64,000 bases of DNA from contig CM043946.1 in the NCBI GenBank assembly GCA_014529385.2, forward strand, positions 16,883,077-16,947,076, written 5' to 3'. The notes below the pieces were generated by a model. That model did no database searches. It was not told where the DNA came from and saw nothing but the letters and a program-made list of their open reading frames with translations. Position 1 is the first letter of the stretch, and each line of letters begins with the position of its first letter. Source of the stretch: Adiantum capillus-veneris (taxonomy: Eukaryota; Streptophyta; Polypodiopsida; Polypodiales; Pteridaceae). Of this stretch, positions 45,321-57,636 are shown one piece after another. Position numbers and translations under genes: made by a program.

Positions 45321-48300
45321 TTTTGAGTTTTGCATTTAAACTTCCACCTGCACGGTTTCTTGGTAAAAACAAACTATCCATGCATTGAAAATTCTTGGCT
45401 CATATTAACTAGATGTTTGACTCTAATAGCTTGTTAATTCAAATTGGGTTTTGAATTCAATATTCCATGGAACAAAATATCTACATGCTCTACATATCTT
45501 ATCACCTCCAATGAGAAAGATAGATTTAAGGCCGACTAGGTGCTTTCCTCGAAAGTGTCAAGTAGTTCCAAGGTTTACAAATTACTTTCTTTGTCATTTG
45601 CTATGCATGTCACATGTAACAAACAATGGTCTCTCACTCATGTTGAACACGGTGGACTTAGATTCTAGCAAATGTATGGTAAACTCTCAGATTAATTTAA
45701 GTTCATACTAGTTATTTGGAGAGTTTTTGGCTAGTGATAGCCGGAAATGACATGCCATATGGGTGGCCTCTACACCACACATAGCCTGAACATCTCCAAG
45801 AATCATCTCAAGGTAGGAGTAATCCTATAATTAGAGAGGGGCACCACCTAGCATAAGTGCGGGGTCCGGATGTAGAAAATGCCTAGTCAACAATCAGAAG
45901 TGTGTGTACGAGAGAGGTATGTGACAAGGTCGGAATGGAGCATAATGACCAACTGGAGAGGCCACATATGATGAAACACAAGCAGAGTGATATACAAGAG
46001 GTGAAACATACTGCGAATGTGGGAAAACAAAGCTGAGGCTAATAGAGAATGGACTCAAAGATCGAGACAGCATTGCACACTTTTATTGATGATGATGATA
46101 CTTACAAATGGTGGTCTTGACTATTACCAACCTTTCTCTTGGCAATGGGGATGCATGATGGAATGTGAGCGCCATATGGTGCATGGAGAAGTTTGGAGTT
46201 AACGGGAGGTTAACACGTTAGTGAGAGGTTAGTTGAGGGAAACATCAAGATGATGCAGCCATCGACGACGTCAATCACCAGTATCATGAGTGGCCCGAGG
46301 TAGCATGGTGTCGGTGCATTCAATCCTAGCATGCTCATGTTGCCGTTGTGGGGGGTGATGATGAGTTCCTTATATGCATGGAGTGGTCATGACTAGTAAG
46401 TCAACCATGGTGTGGTGGAGATTGGGATGATGGTGATTTTGCCAATGCTAAAATACTTATGCTAATGATGCACTATGACCGCATCTCACCCATAGAGCTA
46501 GATTTGACCTAAAACAACTTTTTGTCATTTTGGATTACACACAAATGAAATTATTTGACCTCAAACCAATGCATCAATCTCAGCCCCATAATATATAATA
46601 ACACCTTATCACATCACTTTGCCCATATGAGACTCATGCAACAAACAATAACACAAAAAGAAAGCCACTTTATTCACATATGGATGTACGGGTCGGGTTG
46701 GATAACCATATATACCCCCTTACAGGTTTATGGACATCAAAAAATTGAAATAAAATCACCAAAAAAAACATAAATCATATATGAACAACTCGTCCAACTC
46801 ACGACACCATATGGTACTCCCCCTTGCTAGCAGGTAAACCCGTATATGAAGCTATTAATAACTCATACTCACGAAGTGATCTCAGAGGTCTAAATACTTT
46901 TATCGGTGAGTTTAATCAAGGTTGATTTTGTAAGTGGGTTCCTTCATTTGATGAGTCTATATAATGGTTCTCCAAGGAGCCTCGGTTCTAAAATTTTGAA
47001 AGTGTAGTGGCAACAAGCTGTTTTTTGACCATAACTCTTAGCTCGTGCAGAATCTTCACATGACACTTGAGGGAGAAAATGTTCTAAATGATGTGTTCTA
47101 TCTATGGTTTGAAGAGTTTTATTTGATTCATAGTGGTTTGTGTGATATGACCAAAACAATGTTCCTATCGCCTGCGTGATGTCAAGCAAAAAGCACTTTT
47201 TTATGTACACACGTGACCACAAACACATCGTGGGCATAAATCAACGTTCTAAACACGATGAAACAAACATGGAGCAACTTCATACACACCCAGAAAGTCC
47301 ATGCATGCCCTCGTATACAAAGAAGCAACCATCGAGAGCATAGCTACTCAAAAAACAACGTAGAGAGAGAAAAAGATGATCGCCATGGATTTTAGAGCTT
47401 ATTAACGTGCTTTAGAATTGATTACGAACTGTCGAGAGGCTTCTTGTTTTTTTGCAAGAGAGCGGCAATGAGAGCTATGTAGAGGTTTTCACCACCAAAC
47501 CGTTGGAGAACACGCACACCATGAAAAGAGAAGAGAAGATAGTAAACAAGTAGAGAGAGAATGTCAGTTTTTAGTTTTTCAGTCTTTTACACAGACATTG
47601 TATCAGATTTACCATTTGTAAACTCTTTTGTCTCATAGTCACTTTGGCCTTTTGAAGACGTTAATATATCATTTGATTTCTCCCTCTTTTGCTTGCTTGC
47701 CCGCTCTCTCTCTAACCTTGCCTGGCTCATGACCCCCCTCTCCCCCAAAGTTATATCTCTCTTCTGGTCCTAAGCACTAGTGCCCTCTCTCTCGACTCGC
47801 CTTGGCCTTGCTCACCAACCTATTTCTTTTCCCCCTTGTCTACAGTGTCCCTTGCTACCCATCACTCATCCTTATGCCATACAAACTCCCCCTCGCCCAG
47901 CTTTTTTTTTTTGTGCCCGTTCTCTCCCTCGCCCATTTTTTTTCCAAGCCCAAAGCCTCCCTCTCACCTCATCGCTTGCTTGCCCAGCCGTTTCTCGCCC
48001 AATACCTCACCTCAATACTCACCTCACCATCCCCTACTTGACCCATCACTTTTGCCATCCATGCACCTAACGCGCCCCTTTCTGCCACTCGCCCATGACC
48101 TGCCACTTAGAACGCTCCTCCATAGGGTTCTTGGAGGCGTTTGTGGAGGGCTAGCCATTAACATTGTTGGACCTACCCAAAGTTTTGTTGGGGGTGTCTC
48201 ACCCACCCTCCACACCACTCTATCACCCTCTAGACTGCCAAGTGGCAATGGCGATTCCATTGTCACTGGAATTTGGTTTTGGAAACCATGCCAAATGGTG

Positions 48301-48650
48301 CTAAAGTTGTGTGAGGGACTATGTTTTCTCTTCTCTCTACATGTTTGTCTGCATTTACCCCTGTCGTGGCACTGCAGGGTGGAAGTGCACCAAAGTGTAC
48401 ATTGTTGTTGCATGCTTGCAAGTAATCTAGGTACTACTCTCTCCCTCACTCTCTCCCACCCCCCCCTCTCTCTCTACATCTTGCAACCTATAGTGGATAC
48501 TCTAATTTCAACCAGGAGGGCAATCTTGATCCATATCAGAAGCTACAACTAAACAGCCCCGCACCATCCATCTCTCTACGTCTGCTCCCTGGCTCATGCA
48601 AAAGCACACGCATCCAATGCCCCAGTATCAACTCAAAGACCTCTTATATT
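45321..48650. other. Anonymous stretch, pyrimidine-rich toward the right
   Basis: No gene recognised. 47690-48110 is C/T-rich with degenerate CTTGCC/CTCGCCC words, which produces long proline/serine frames with no domain. Confidence 0.5.
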
Positions 48651-48737
48651 CTCAAACCTCAAGCTCACCTCCATCTTCTCTCTCCCCCCCTCTCTCAAAA
48701 CACACACAACCATACACAAAAGGTTTCCTTGTTCTAC

Positions 48738-48794
<57 letters not shown>

Positions 48795-48875
48795 ACCTCA
48801 AGCTCACCTCCGTCTTCTCTCTCTCCCCCTCTCTCAAAACACATACAACCATACACAGAAGGTTTCCTTGTCTAC

Positions 48876-48928
<53 letters not shown>

Positions 48929-48930
48929 AC
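48650..48930. repeat. Tandem duplication of about 140 bp, each copy ending in (CT)n
   Basis: ACCTCAAGCTCACCTCC...CAACCATACACA...GGTTTCCTTG occurs twice, and each copy is followed by (CT)n (48739-48793 and 48879-48927). The second (CT)n abuts LINE-A. Confidence 0.9.
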
Positions 48931-49161
48931 AAAAACGCAGCCATTTTTTGACTTAGTAGACAGTAGTTCACTCTTTTGATCATAACTTCTTCAACCGAAC
49001 TCCAATTTGGGCGATCTATAGCCTGAATCAAAGAGCACAAATCCCTCTATGCATTGATGTAAAGACAAAAAATTTCAGAGTTATGGAAGGTGTTTCTGTA
49101 ACAGCATTTTCGAAGTGAACGGGTTCAAGAAAATTGACTCTCATCTCTTATTTTACATACA

Positions 49162-50113
49162 ATGTCTTCCGGCACTCGCAAGGGTTCTTCTTCTTCAACG
49201 AGGTCCACAACCATTGTGAAAAATGATCCAAGATCTCCTAAGTGTGGAGATAGCAACATAACCACCCAACCAAACGACATCGAAAACCATGATCATGGCA
49301 TACTTGGTATCATTGCAAGAGACCATAAACAAACAAAGGCAAAGACTTACGATCACTTGCAATGGAGAATGGCACACTAAGGGTACTCGTGTTTGAGAAT
49401 GAGAATCTCAAAAGGATACTTGAGATGCAAACAACACGTTTGATGCAACTTGAAGAGGAAATCAAGGAATGTAACGCTCTCTTGTGGACTTGAATGCTTT
49501 GAAGAAGCAGATGAGCAAAGAAGAGCATGACCATGTATTGAAAGAGGAGAAGTTTGACACCATGAGCCGGGATGTATGCGACATGAAAAATGTATGCACA
49601 AACAAGTCTTGGGCTGATGTATGTGGTAGCAATGTGGTTGTTAATTCCTCACTCATGCAAGATATGGCTCAAACAAATAATGTTGAGAATGTGGATGTGG
49701 AGGAGTTGAAGGAACGTGAGCAACGTTCCAAGAACATTTTTATTCGTGGAATTCCCAAAGAGAAGCTAGAAACACCTCCTTCTCTTGCCATTGTTATTGA
49801 AGATTTCTTCAAAACCCACTTTGGCATGTCTAGAGTTATGGTCTATGGAGCACATAGAGTAGGGAAGCAAGGAGCTCCTCGCTCGGGAGAACGGCCAATT
49901 GTATGCACCATGCCGGATGAGACCAAGCGAAAGATTATTCTTGATTATAGTTGGATATATTTGAGGGATACAAAATGTTTTGTATGTGAAGATCGCATTA
50001 TTAAGCAACAAAATATGTGTCGCAAGGCATATGAGAAAAATAATAAGAAAAACAAGGAGATCTCTCATGAAGAAAATGTGCCCAAGGAGGAGGCAAGTTC
50101 CTCGAGCAAATAG
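49162..50113 (+). pseudogene. LINE-A ORF1 (coiled coil plus RRM-like nucleic-acid-binding domain)
   Basis: The ATG at 49162 begins MSSGTRKGSSSSTRST. A frameshift near 49355 leads into a leucine-rich coiled coil (LAMENGTLRVLVFENENLKR), and another near 49490. From 49484 the frame is clean to TAG at 50111-50113: RSKNIFIRGIPKEKLETPPS, IEDFFKTHFGMSRVMVYGAH, RPIVCTMPDETKRKIIL. That is the layout of L1-type ORF1 proteins: coiled coil, RRM-like fold (start IFIRGIP), C-terminal domain. The tail is Lys/Glu/Ser-rich. Its role would be to bind element RNA as trimers. Confidence 0.83.
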
Positions 50114-50145
50114 GGATGTGTGACCTATGAGATCGAGTTACAATT

Positions 50146-53100
50146 GAAAATATGCTTTTGGAACTGTAATGGATACCCATGGAATGCGGGGGTTGGCATT
50201 GATGAACTAACAAGCAAAGCCGATCTTTACTTCTAGTTAAAACTTGGGAGCATGATACAGAAAGGATTGACGGCTTGGAGAATTACAATGTACATTCATT
50301 GATGTGGTCAAAGAATCTTAAGCAACGAAGAGGACAAGGAGGGGTAGCATTATGGTTAAGAAAGGACTGGAAGATTTTGTATCAATTGTGAGGATGACAA
50401 GTACAAACGTTATGTATGGCTGAAAATTATGACACCGAAAAGAGCACCCATTTTTGTAGCCGGTTGCTACATTTCTCATCATGATTCTCCCTTTTATGCT
50501 TGTATGGATAGAGATCAACCATTTTTTGATTTAGAAGAGGACATTGCTTATTTCAAAGGTGAAGGTGATGTTATTGTATTTGGGGATATGAATGCTCGCA
50601 CAAATACATTGCAACATGATACTCAAAAATTTGATATGCCATACATTTCAAGGGATTTGGAGGAAGCTCACTTGTATGATCGTTCTTCAATGGATGAGAA
50701 AGAGCCGGATCACTATGGAAAGTTACTTCTACACATGTGTAATAGCACGGGTACATGTAAGAGACATAATGGGGATAGTGTGATTGATTATATGCTACTC
50801 TCTGAAGCCATCATGTATCGCATAAAGAGTTTTATGTTTAGCCAATGGACCCCGGAATCCGACCATCGCAACTTATGTATTAATCTTTCATGTGGAGAAG
50901 CAACTAAGCATGATAATCTCAGCCAAAGGAAAGAGAAATTATCACTATGTATGGATTTCAAACAGGCATCAATGTATTGATCTTTCATGTGGAGAAGCAA
51001 CTAAGCATGATAATCTCAGCCAAAGGAAAGAGAAATTATCACTATGTATGGATTTCAAACAGGCACCAATGTACATTGAAATGGTTGAGCAAAATTTATA
51101 GATGAAGAGCTTCAATATGATACACCATTGGAAACTAAATGGGAAGCTTTCAAGAAAGTTATTTGTTTTTGTGCCTAAGAATGCTTTGATATAAAGCATC
51201 TCCATGGTATCAACAAAGATAGATCACACAAAAGGTGGTTTGATAAAGACTGTCAAGATGCTCAAAAGTCCTTGATAAATCTTGATGCAACTATGGACAA
51301 AGACAACTATCAAAGTCATTTGCATACATATAAGGCATTGATTCAAAAGAAGAGAAGAAGATGGAAACAACTTTTTAAGTCCAAGAAAAGGCACATGCAT
51401 GTGGAAGATTTTGGAGAAACTTGAGGGGCAAGCGGGTTGAGAATTTTGGTAACGTGAGTCTTGTGGATATGTACACACATTGTAGGCAATTATATGAGCA
51501 AGCAAATGCTGAAAAAATGCCATTTTATGGTTCACTCCCATGTATGCCTTCTTTTTTTACTATTGAGGATGTATGCGGTGGGCTTGAAAAATTGGCCACT
51601 CGCAAAGCGGGAGATCTTCAAGGTATCAAGTCGGAGATGATCAAATGGACGGGAGATTTTACCCATGAGTGGATGTGTGATATGTTCAACCTTGCACTTC
51701 AAGATGGTATGCCTTATGGTTGGAGTACTAATTGGGTTAAGCCTTTGCATAAAGGAGGGGATGTAAAGAATGTAAACAACTACCAGACTATAATGATTGG
51801 GTCTCTTATGGGAAATATGTTTGGGTGCATAGTGGAGATGAAACTGAGTGATTGGGCTAGGAAAAATGACAAGCGTGCAAAGGGACAAGAGGGTTTTCAT
51901 CGATGCCATAGCACCATTGATCATCTTGTCACTCTTCGTGTTCTCATGGAGGAAAGTCAGTTGAAAGGCAAGCATTGTATTGTTGTTTTGTGGACTTTAA
52001 GAAATCTTTGATATGATTCCATGTCACAATTTGTGGAGAAGGATGGAACAACTCCAAGTGCCAAGTGAGTTTATGCTTGCAGTTTCTCAAATCTATGAGA
52101 AGGTGATTTGTCAATTGCGCATGGGAAGAGAAATTTTCAGAAATTTTTGTAAGCACTATTCGGGTTAAACAAGGATGTCCGTTGTCACCAACTCTCTTTG
52201 GTTTATGCATCGATCAATTGGAACAAATGGTACTTGACTTTATGCAAGAAGAAGGCATTGAAGAGGTCACTATTTGCAATGCGATAATCATGCTTTTTGT
52301 GTATGCGGATGATGTAGTGCTTCTAGCACACACTTTAGAAGATTCACAAAAGCTTATGGTTGTCCTTGAGAACTTTTGCTTGCATAGTGGGCTGATTGTG
52401 AATGAATCCAAGATAAAGGTTATGCTTTGAAAACCAACCATAAGGAGAAGCCATGCATTGTGTACAACAATGAGACACTTGGAGTTGTTGAGAGATTTAA
52501 GTACCTTGGCCTTGAGGTTCCGGCCAATCACAAGTGGCATGAATGTGTTATGCGTCGTTTGGAAGCAGGAAAGAGAGCATATTATGCATTTGAGAACATG
52601 TGTAATGCAAGAAACATCAAGTATTGGGTTCTCAAGAAGTATCTTTTTGGTGCATTGGTGACACCTGTTCTTCTTTATGGAGTTGAAGTGTGGGGCGGGA
52701 GCATCTCAAAGTCTACTTGGAAAGAGTTTGAGAATGTCCAAAAGCATTTTCTCACAAACTTTCTCCAAGTGAAGACACAAACACCATATATGCTCCTACT
52801 TCTTGAGTCGGGATGTCTTCTAATTGAGGTTATGGGCATGGAAAGGGTTGTGGAGTACATGATAAAGAAGCGTCAAAACCCCTCACATTGACTTCTTACG
52901 ATTGCATAGGAAGCAAGCAAAAAAGTTCAAAAGACGTATAAAAGTAAGATCTTGAGCATGGGATGGATGCAAGACATAAAAGAAGTGGTTTGGGACATGG
53001 GATGCATTACACTTGGTACATGATGCTTCAATTGACTCCCAAGTGAATGAAGCTTTTCTACAACGCCAATGTATTACGGCTTGGGAGAAATCCAGTGGGT

Positions 53101-53550
53101 CATGCTTCATACATTACACCACCCATATTGCCCCCAAATACAAAACCATGTTCTTCGTTGAAAGAGGAAACCGTACTCACAGTTACATGCTTGAGCCTAT
53201 CCCCTTGTCGGCGATACGCACTATCACGGCCATTTGGCTTAGCTCCCATTTCCTTCGATGTGAGATAGGGCATTGGGGCAATGGAGAAGAGTCAAATCGA
53301 CTGTGCACATTATGCTCACTACAAGTTCGAGAGTCTGAGTACCACACACTACTAGAGTGCTTATCTTTTGGTCACATCCGAACATGCTTCTCTCACATTT
53401 TCAGATAGCCATAACTTAGACCTACACACTTTCCTCTCCAAGATGAAGTGTGGGCTCTCCATTGCGACTCTCATCACCACAATTTTGGAGCATCGAGAGT
53501 CACTCATCAGCCATACACATACTACATCACATGTAACTTTGATCCCATAG
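50146..53550 (+). pseudogene. LINE-A ORF2 (AP endonuclease, reverse transcriptase, C-terminal zinc motif)
   Basis: The endonuclease begins ICFWNCNGY (50149). Its middle is frameshifted and resumes PIFVAGCYISHHD (50450), VIVFGDMNARTN, NGDSVIDYML and SDHRNLC. The RT has LATRKAGDLQGIKSEMIKW, IKPLHKGG-like VKPLHKGGDV, GQEGFHRCHSTIDHLVTLRV, GVKQGCPLSPTLFGL-like sequence and the catalytic YADDVVLLA at about 52302. The C-terminus carries LCTLCSLQVRESEYHTLLEC, a CX2C...H...C motif usual in LINEs. A frameshift near 53370 is followed by the last residues to TAG at 53548-53550. Many other shifts make it dead. Confidence 0.88.
50884..51078 (+). repeat. 97-bp tandem duplication inside LINE-A ORF2
   Basis: TCTTTCATGTGGAGAAGCAA starts at 50884 and again at 50981; the whole 97-bp unit is repeated almost without change. 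As 97 is not a multiple of three, it shifts the frame. Confidence 0.95.
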
Positions 53551-53578
53551 GTCATATTTGACCTCCGAGGATGATAAT

Positions 53579-53582
<4 letters not shown>

Positions 53583-53671
<89 letters not shown>
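53583..53671. repeat. (CT)n(TG)n compound microsatellite at LINE-A 3' end
   Basis: About 28 CT units then about 16 TG units. Confidence 0.95.
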
Positions 53672-53672
<1 letters not shown>

Positions 53673-53673
<1 letters not shown>

Positions 53674-54328
53674 CCTGACTCCCTCCCTCTATTCTTCATT
53701 GGCACTGCCTTTTATGGTGATGTTTCCTTGCAAGTATTTCAATATGAGTTTTTCTTTTTTTCCTAACTACAGCTTCATGAACCACTTTAATTTTGAAAGG
53801 AAATGCCATCAACTTTCTATTGTGTTGAGTGAACGTTATTGTTTTTATTTCATAAAATTGTTAAACTCATTTTCTTATGGGTGAAAGCATGTTAACATGT
53901 CATGCTTTTTCATGTCCCGGACAATGCTAACTAACACAATTTTGACATATGCTAACTAGTACAATAACATGAGCTACATCTCCAAGATCTATGACGTATG
54001 ATATATCAGTAGAAAGCTCTTGAAACAAGGAATCCAAATATACAACTTCCGACAAATTTTGATATTATTTGTAAAAATTTTACCGGTCGCCCAACTTTTC
54101 TAAGATGTGCTAACTTGAAAATGCTAACTAGCATAAAAAGCGCGACAGGTTAACATGATTTCACCTTATGTGCTCCAATTACATGAGTGAAAGGTTTCTT
54201 TTTGTGTGGTGCAAGGGTCTTAAGTTTGCAAGGGTATCTGCACAATGTGATCTCGTTTGCTATATATTGGTATCAATAATGATCCTTTTAGTTTTTCTAT
54301 AGCCAAGTGCTATTGAGATAATTTTCCC
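53673..54328. other. Spacer before the trihelix-like gene, no gene seen
   Basis: Contains repeated words TGCTAACTAG/ATGCTAACTAGCAT around 53925-54140. No coding motif. Confidence 0.5.
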
Positions 54329-55760
54329 ATGGATCTTAACGAATGGAGCGATGATAACAAGGTGGTGCCTCCTTCCATCTTGTCAATAGAGTCCCTACTC
54401 GATGATGCAATGCCAACAATCAAAGAGATGGCGAGGGAAATCCGTCCAATAGCACCACAAACGCGATCACCTCAAGAAAACTCCACCATAATGCGGTTGA
54501 TCTTGCAGCCTCGGCAAGGAGGATTGCAAATTAGAAAACTGCCTTTATCCAACCATCCTCTTGCCTCGGGTGCGTCCAATTCCATTAAGGCCATCCTTGC
54601 TTTTAGTACCACGTCCATTTCCTTCCACAATGTTGCTATCATTGTCTCTGTGTCCTACAATTGCTCTACCAGCACCAATCAAGCAAGCCTTTCGTCAGGG
54701 CCTACCCCTAAGCAATAGGATGGCTCCTATCGTTGTCCCTAATGATAGCAACACTTCAGTTGAGGGAGCACATGCTCCATATTTGACCCCACCTCCTCAA
54801 AAAATTTCATGAACTAATTCGCAATCGCACAAGATCATCACTTTGATCAAGGCAAAGAAAGAAGTACAAGAATGCCATAGTGAAGGGGGGTTTATGAACG
54901 CACTCATTGTGACCATTGGAAAGTGGGTGCTGAGATTTTCCAAGCACGAGGTGTCATGCATAATAAGGTCCAATGAAAAATAAAGTGGGAGAAAGTAAAC
55001 TCCTTCAATAGGCTCAATGATCATGAGAGTAAGATTCCCTCGGGGTGGTTTAGTTACTGGCAAATGAGTCAAGCCGAGCAACGCACAAAAGGATTGCATG
55101 TAGAAGACTTTTTATTCCAACTCTACAACAAAATGTAGATGCTTTCTAGTGAGGACCACAATGCCAACATTGAGGGATTGTTGTTTAACTCTATGGAGGA
55201 TGACACGGTGTCCCTCCTCAATAGAAATTGTTTCTTTGGTCCTTGCTCTTTTTTAATCGCTACTATTTTATGTTGCATTGCTTCATTCCCTCATTTCTTA
55301 ACTTCTTCACTTGCAGGCAACGAAGAAGACAATAACACCATGCATATCGATGGTGACAGCATAGGAGAGCATCAAACACCACCTCGAGTTGCAAATGATG
55401 GTTATGGGCCTAGTGACGCATTAGCAGAAGAAAGCTCGGGAGGGATCAAGCGAAATTGGCACTCATGGGTGGGTGGAAGCAACATCAAAGAGCTCATGGA
55501 CTCGATGAAGAATTTGGCGATGGTATTGCAAAGTTCAGAGGACCGAAAGGATGCATGTGAAGATGCTAAAGGAAAGAGACTGTTGGAAATTGAATAGGCA
55601 AGAAATGCAACCACTCGTGATAGTGCAAATGCAATATGTGGCTCTTTGAACCATGTGGCTGACTTCTTTGCCTCCAAAGAGAGTACTAGTTGTGGGTTGC
55701 ATGCCTTGGTGTTTCCTTATTTATCCTTGCCTACATTGCGTAGTTGTTTGTAACCAACTT
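54329..55760 (+). pseudogene. Decayed gene with trihelix (Myb/SANT-like) DNA-binding region
   Basis: The ATG at 54329 opens MDLNEWSDDNKVVPPSI. After frame changes, the segment at about 54820-55140 reads ARGVMHNKVQ, KWEKVNSFNRLNDHESKIPS, GWFSYWQMSQAEQRTKGL and FLFQLYNKM. This is like the helix pattern of plant trihelix or PIF/Harbinger-associated Myb/SANT proteins, in which a K-W-x-K-V...Y/F motif binds DNA. A probable intron (about 55225-55319, ending TTGCAG) leads to EDNNTMHIDGDSIGEHQTPP, IKRNWHSWVGGSNIKELMDS and a charged tail, with TAG at 55595-55597 inside it. The last frame ends near 55750. Several stops and shifts show it is not functional. Host transcription-factor relic and transposon accessory protein are both possible. 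Confidence 0.55.
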
Positions 55761-55963
55761 ATTTGGTATTGCACGATGGTGATGTGATGTTTACTTTTGC
55801 AAAACTCTAATTTGGACAAGCAATGTTTATGTTTGTTATTAATTTTCTTCTCATGAGAAGTGGTCGAGTTCTTAAAAATTCTTGATGGTCTGTTTTTGAA
55901 TCGTTAAGCCTACTGAATTTGTAAGTTGCCTTTGTTGTGACTGACTGGCCTATTGTCAATGAA

Positions 55964-56029
55964 TTAACATCTAAAAGTTTTGTGCTCTATGGATCCTTGT
56001 TGGGTAATTGCCAACTTTTTGCACCCTCC

Positions 56030-56031
<2 letters not shown>
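55964..56031 (+). repeat. Flank module, copy 1 (partial)
   Basis: ATTAACATCTAAAAGTTTTG then TGCTCTATGGATCCTTGTTG and GGTAATTGCCAACTTTTT; matches copies at 57192-57345 and 62091-62255. Confidence 0.85.

Positions 56032-56034
<3 letters not shown>

Positions 56035-56111
<77 letters not shown>
56035..56111. repeat. (CT)n microsatellite
   Basis: About 38 CT units directly before the LINE-C coding fragment. Confidence 0.95.
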
Positions 56112-56115
<4 letters not shown>

Positions 56116-56129
56116 GTGCAAGAATTTTC

Positions 56130-56985
56130 TTATAGTGGGTGTGGTGCAAAGGAAGGACTTCATTGCCCACCAAGAAGCAAGGATCACAACCCTTGAAGCT
56201 CAGATCCAAGAACTCATTGGGAAAAATGAGTAACTCAAACAATGTTTACTCAAGCTTGAAGACGCACAGGAAGTAGAGAGCCAAGTTCTTCTTGCAAAGG
56301 CTCACAAAGTCAAAGCCTCCCTCACCACAAGTGTCATGGCGGCTCAAAAGAAATCCCATGAAGCAACACACAAAAAGATTGATACCAAGATACATGCGGT
56401 TTTACAAGAATGTCGGCTACAAGAATCTCTTGGCCTCAATGTCAGAATTGGGGGGCTCCACCCACCGGGTGCACCGACCAGGACACCCTCGAGGAAGCAA
56501 TCACCAAGCTCAATGACATTCTTCAACCTATCCACATCAAGCCCGAGGTAGTCTCTTGGATTAAAACACACATAGGCATGTGCCACCTGAGCATTGCATC
56601 CTCATTTTCAAGGACAAAGACAAGCGGATGAAGCTGCTTTGACAATCTTAAATTCTCAAGGGAAAATAATTCTGGATCACTGAGAAACTAGCCACAAATC
56701 AACTCAAGAATAAAGCAGGAGAGTTCAAGAAGATGCATGAAGCACGTAAACAAGGTAAATGATCATCCAAGAGTTTCGGACTCCCAGGCTGGCTTCCACA
56801 TCACCTGACCCCCCTTAGGTTTTTCTATTTTTCTTTTTGTTTTTCCCCTATTGATGGTCCCTCAAACCTTAATTGATATGTATTCCATGCTCTCACTCAG
56901 AAGAAATTGCTATACTATTTTGTTTTGGTCCCATAGGTCATATCTATCTACCATGGACAATAAATCAATCAATCTATCTCCCTCC
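56130..56985 (+). pseudogene. LINE-C: ORF1-only LINE fragment
   Basis: Plus-strand pieces read FIAHQEARITTLEAQIQELI (coiled coil), VMAAQKKSHEATHKKIDTKI, ECRLQESLGLNVRIGGL (RRM-like start), EEAITKLNDILQPIHIKPE and, after shifts, WITEKLATNQLKNKAGEFKK. That order matches the L1-type ORF1 coiled coil, RRM and C-terminal domain. No ORF2 follows. Instead, after about 180 bp comes GGTCCCATAGGTCATAT, the 3' end also seen in LINE-A and LINE-B. It could be a non-autonomous ORF1-only derivative or an internal deletion. Confidence 0.65.
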
Positions 56986-56993
56986 TAGAGAAA

Positions 56994-57066
56994 TGTGCAA
57001 AGGTGACAATGGGGGAACCAAATGAAGTGTGTCACTCTTGAAAATAAAGGGGCACTCATGGATTGA
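56994..57066 (+). repeat. Flank module, copy 2 (partial)
   Basis: Starts AAATGTGCAAAGGTGACAAT and includes GAAAATAAAGGGGCA; matches the beginning of copies 3 and 4. Confidence 0.82.
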
Positions 57067-57073
57067 CCTATGT

Positions 57074-57140
<67 letters not shown>
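57074..57140. repeat. (CT)n microsatellite
   Basis: About 33 CT units. Confidence 0.95.
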
Positions 57141-57142
<2 letters not shown>

Positions 57143-57191
57143 CTTGCTTGCTCTCACTTTCTATCTCTCTCTTGGTCTCTATTTCTGTCTC

Positions 57192-57345
57192 CTAGAGAAA
57201 GGTGCAAAGGTGACAATGGGGCCACTAAATGAAGAATTTTACTCATGAAAATAAAGGGGCAATGATTTTACAGCTATAAAGCCTATGCTCTATGGATCCT
57301 TGTTGGGTTATTGCCAACTTTTTTGCCTACGTTCCAAAATGTCCT
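57192..57345 (+). repeat. Flank module, copy 3
   Basis: CTAGAGAAAGGTGCAAAGGT, then GGGGCAATGATTTTACAGC and ATGGATCCTTGTTGGGTTAT. Copy 4 (62091-62255) is collinear over the whole length. Confidence 0.87.
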
Positions 57346-57412
57346 TAACATTAGAATGGTGATATGTTGATCCTTAACATTTGATTGGCAAGGTGTTAGT
57401 AAGAAAATGAGC

Positions 57413-57558
<146 letters not shown>

Positions 57559-57636
57559 GGAAGGCTTTGCTGTAACAGCATCTCAGAACTGAAAAAACTA
57601 TCAAAACTTTTTGTTTTTATTGCCGACTTGAAGGCA

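Larger units (their letters stand above)
48928..53672 (+). mobile_element. LINE-A: long non-LTR retrotransposon copy with (CT)n(TG)n at its 3' end
   Basis: A 5' leader (48928-49161), ORF1 (49162-50113) and ORF2 (about 50146-53550) are followed by a 3' end GGTCATATTTGACCTCCGAG...GATAATAAAAT and then (CT)n (53583-53638) and (TG)n (53641-53671). No poly(A) tail is present. LINE-B shares the coding order and the 3' end. Frameshifts in both ORFs and a 97-bp duplication make the copy inactive. Confidence 0.9.

Noticed and set aside
45451-45711. 86-codon plus-strand frame
   Set aside because: No similarity to any family I know and no supporting context. It may be a chance frame downstream of the LINE fragment.
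47836-48552. 238-codon plus-strand frame rich in Pro, Ser and Leu
   Set aside because: It runs over a C/T-rich degenerate repeat, with two other overlapping frames of equal quality and no domain.
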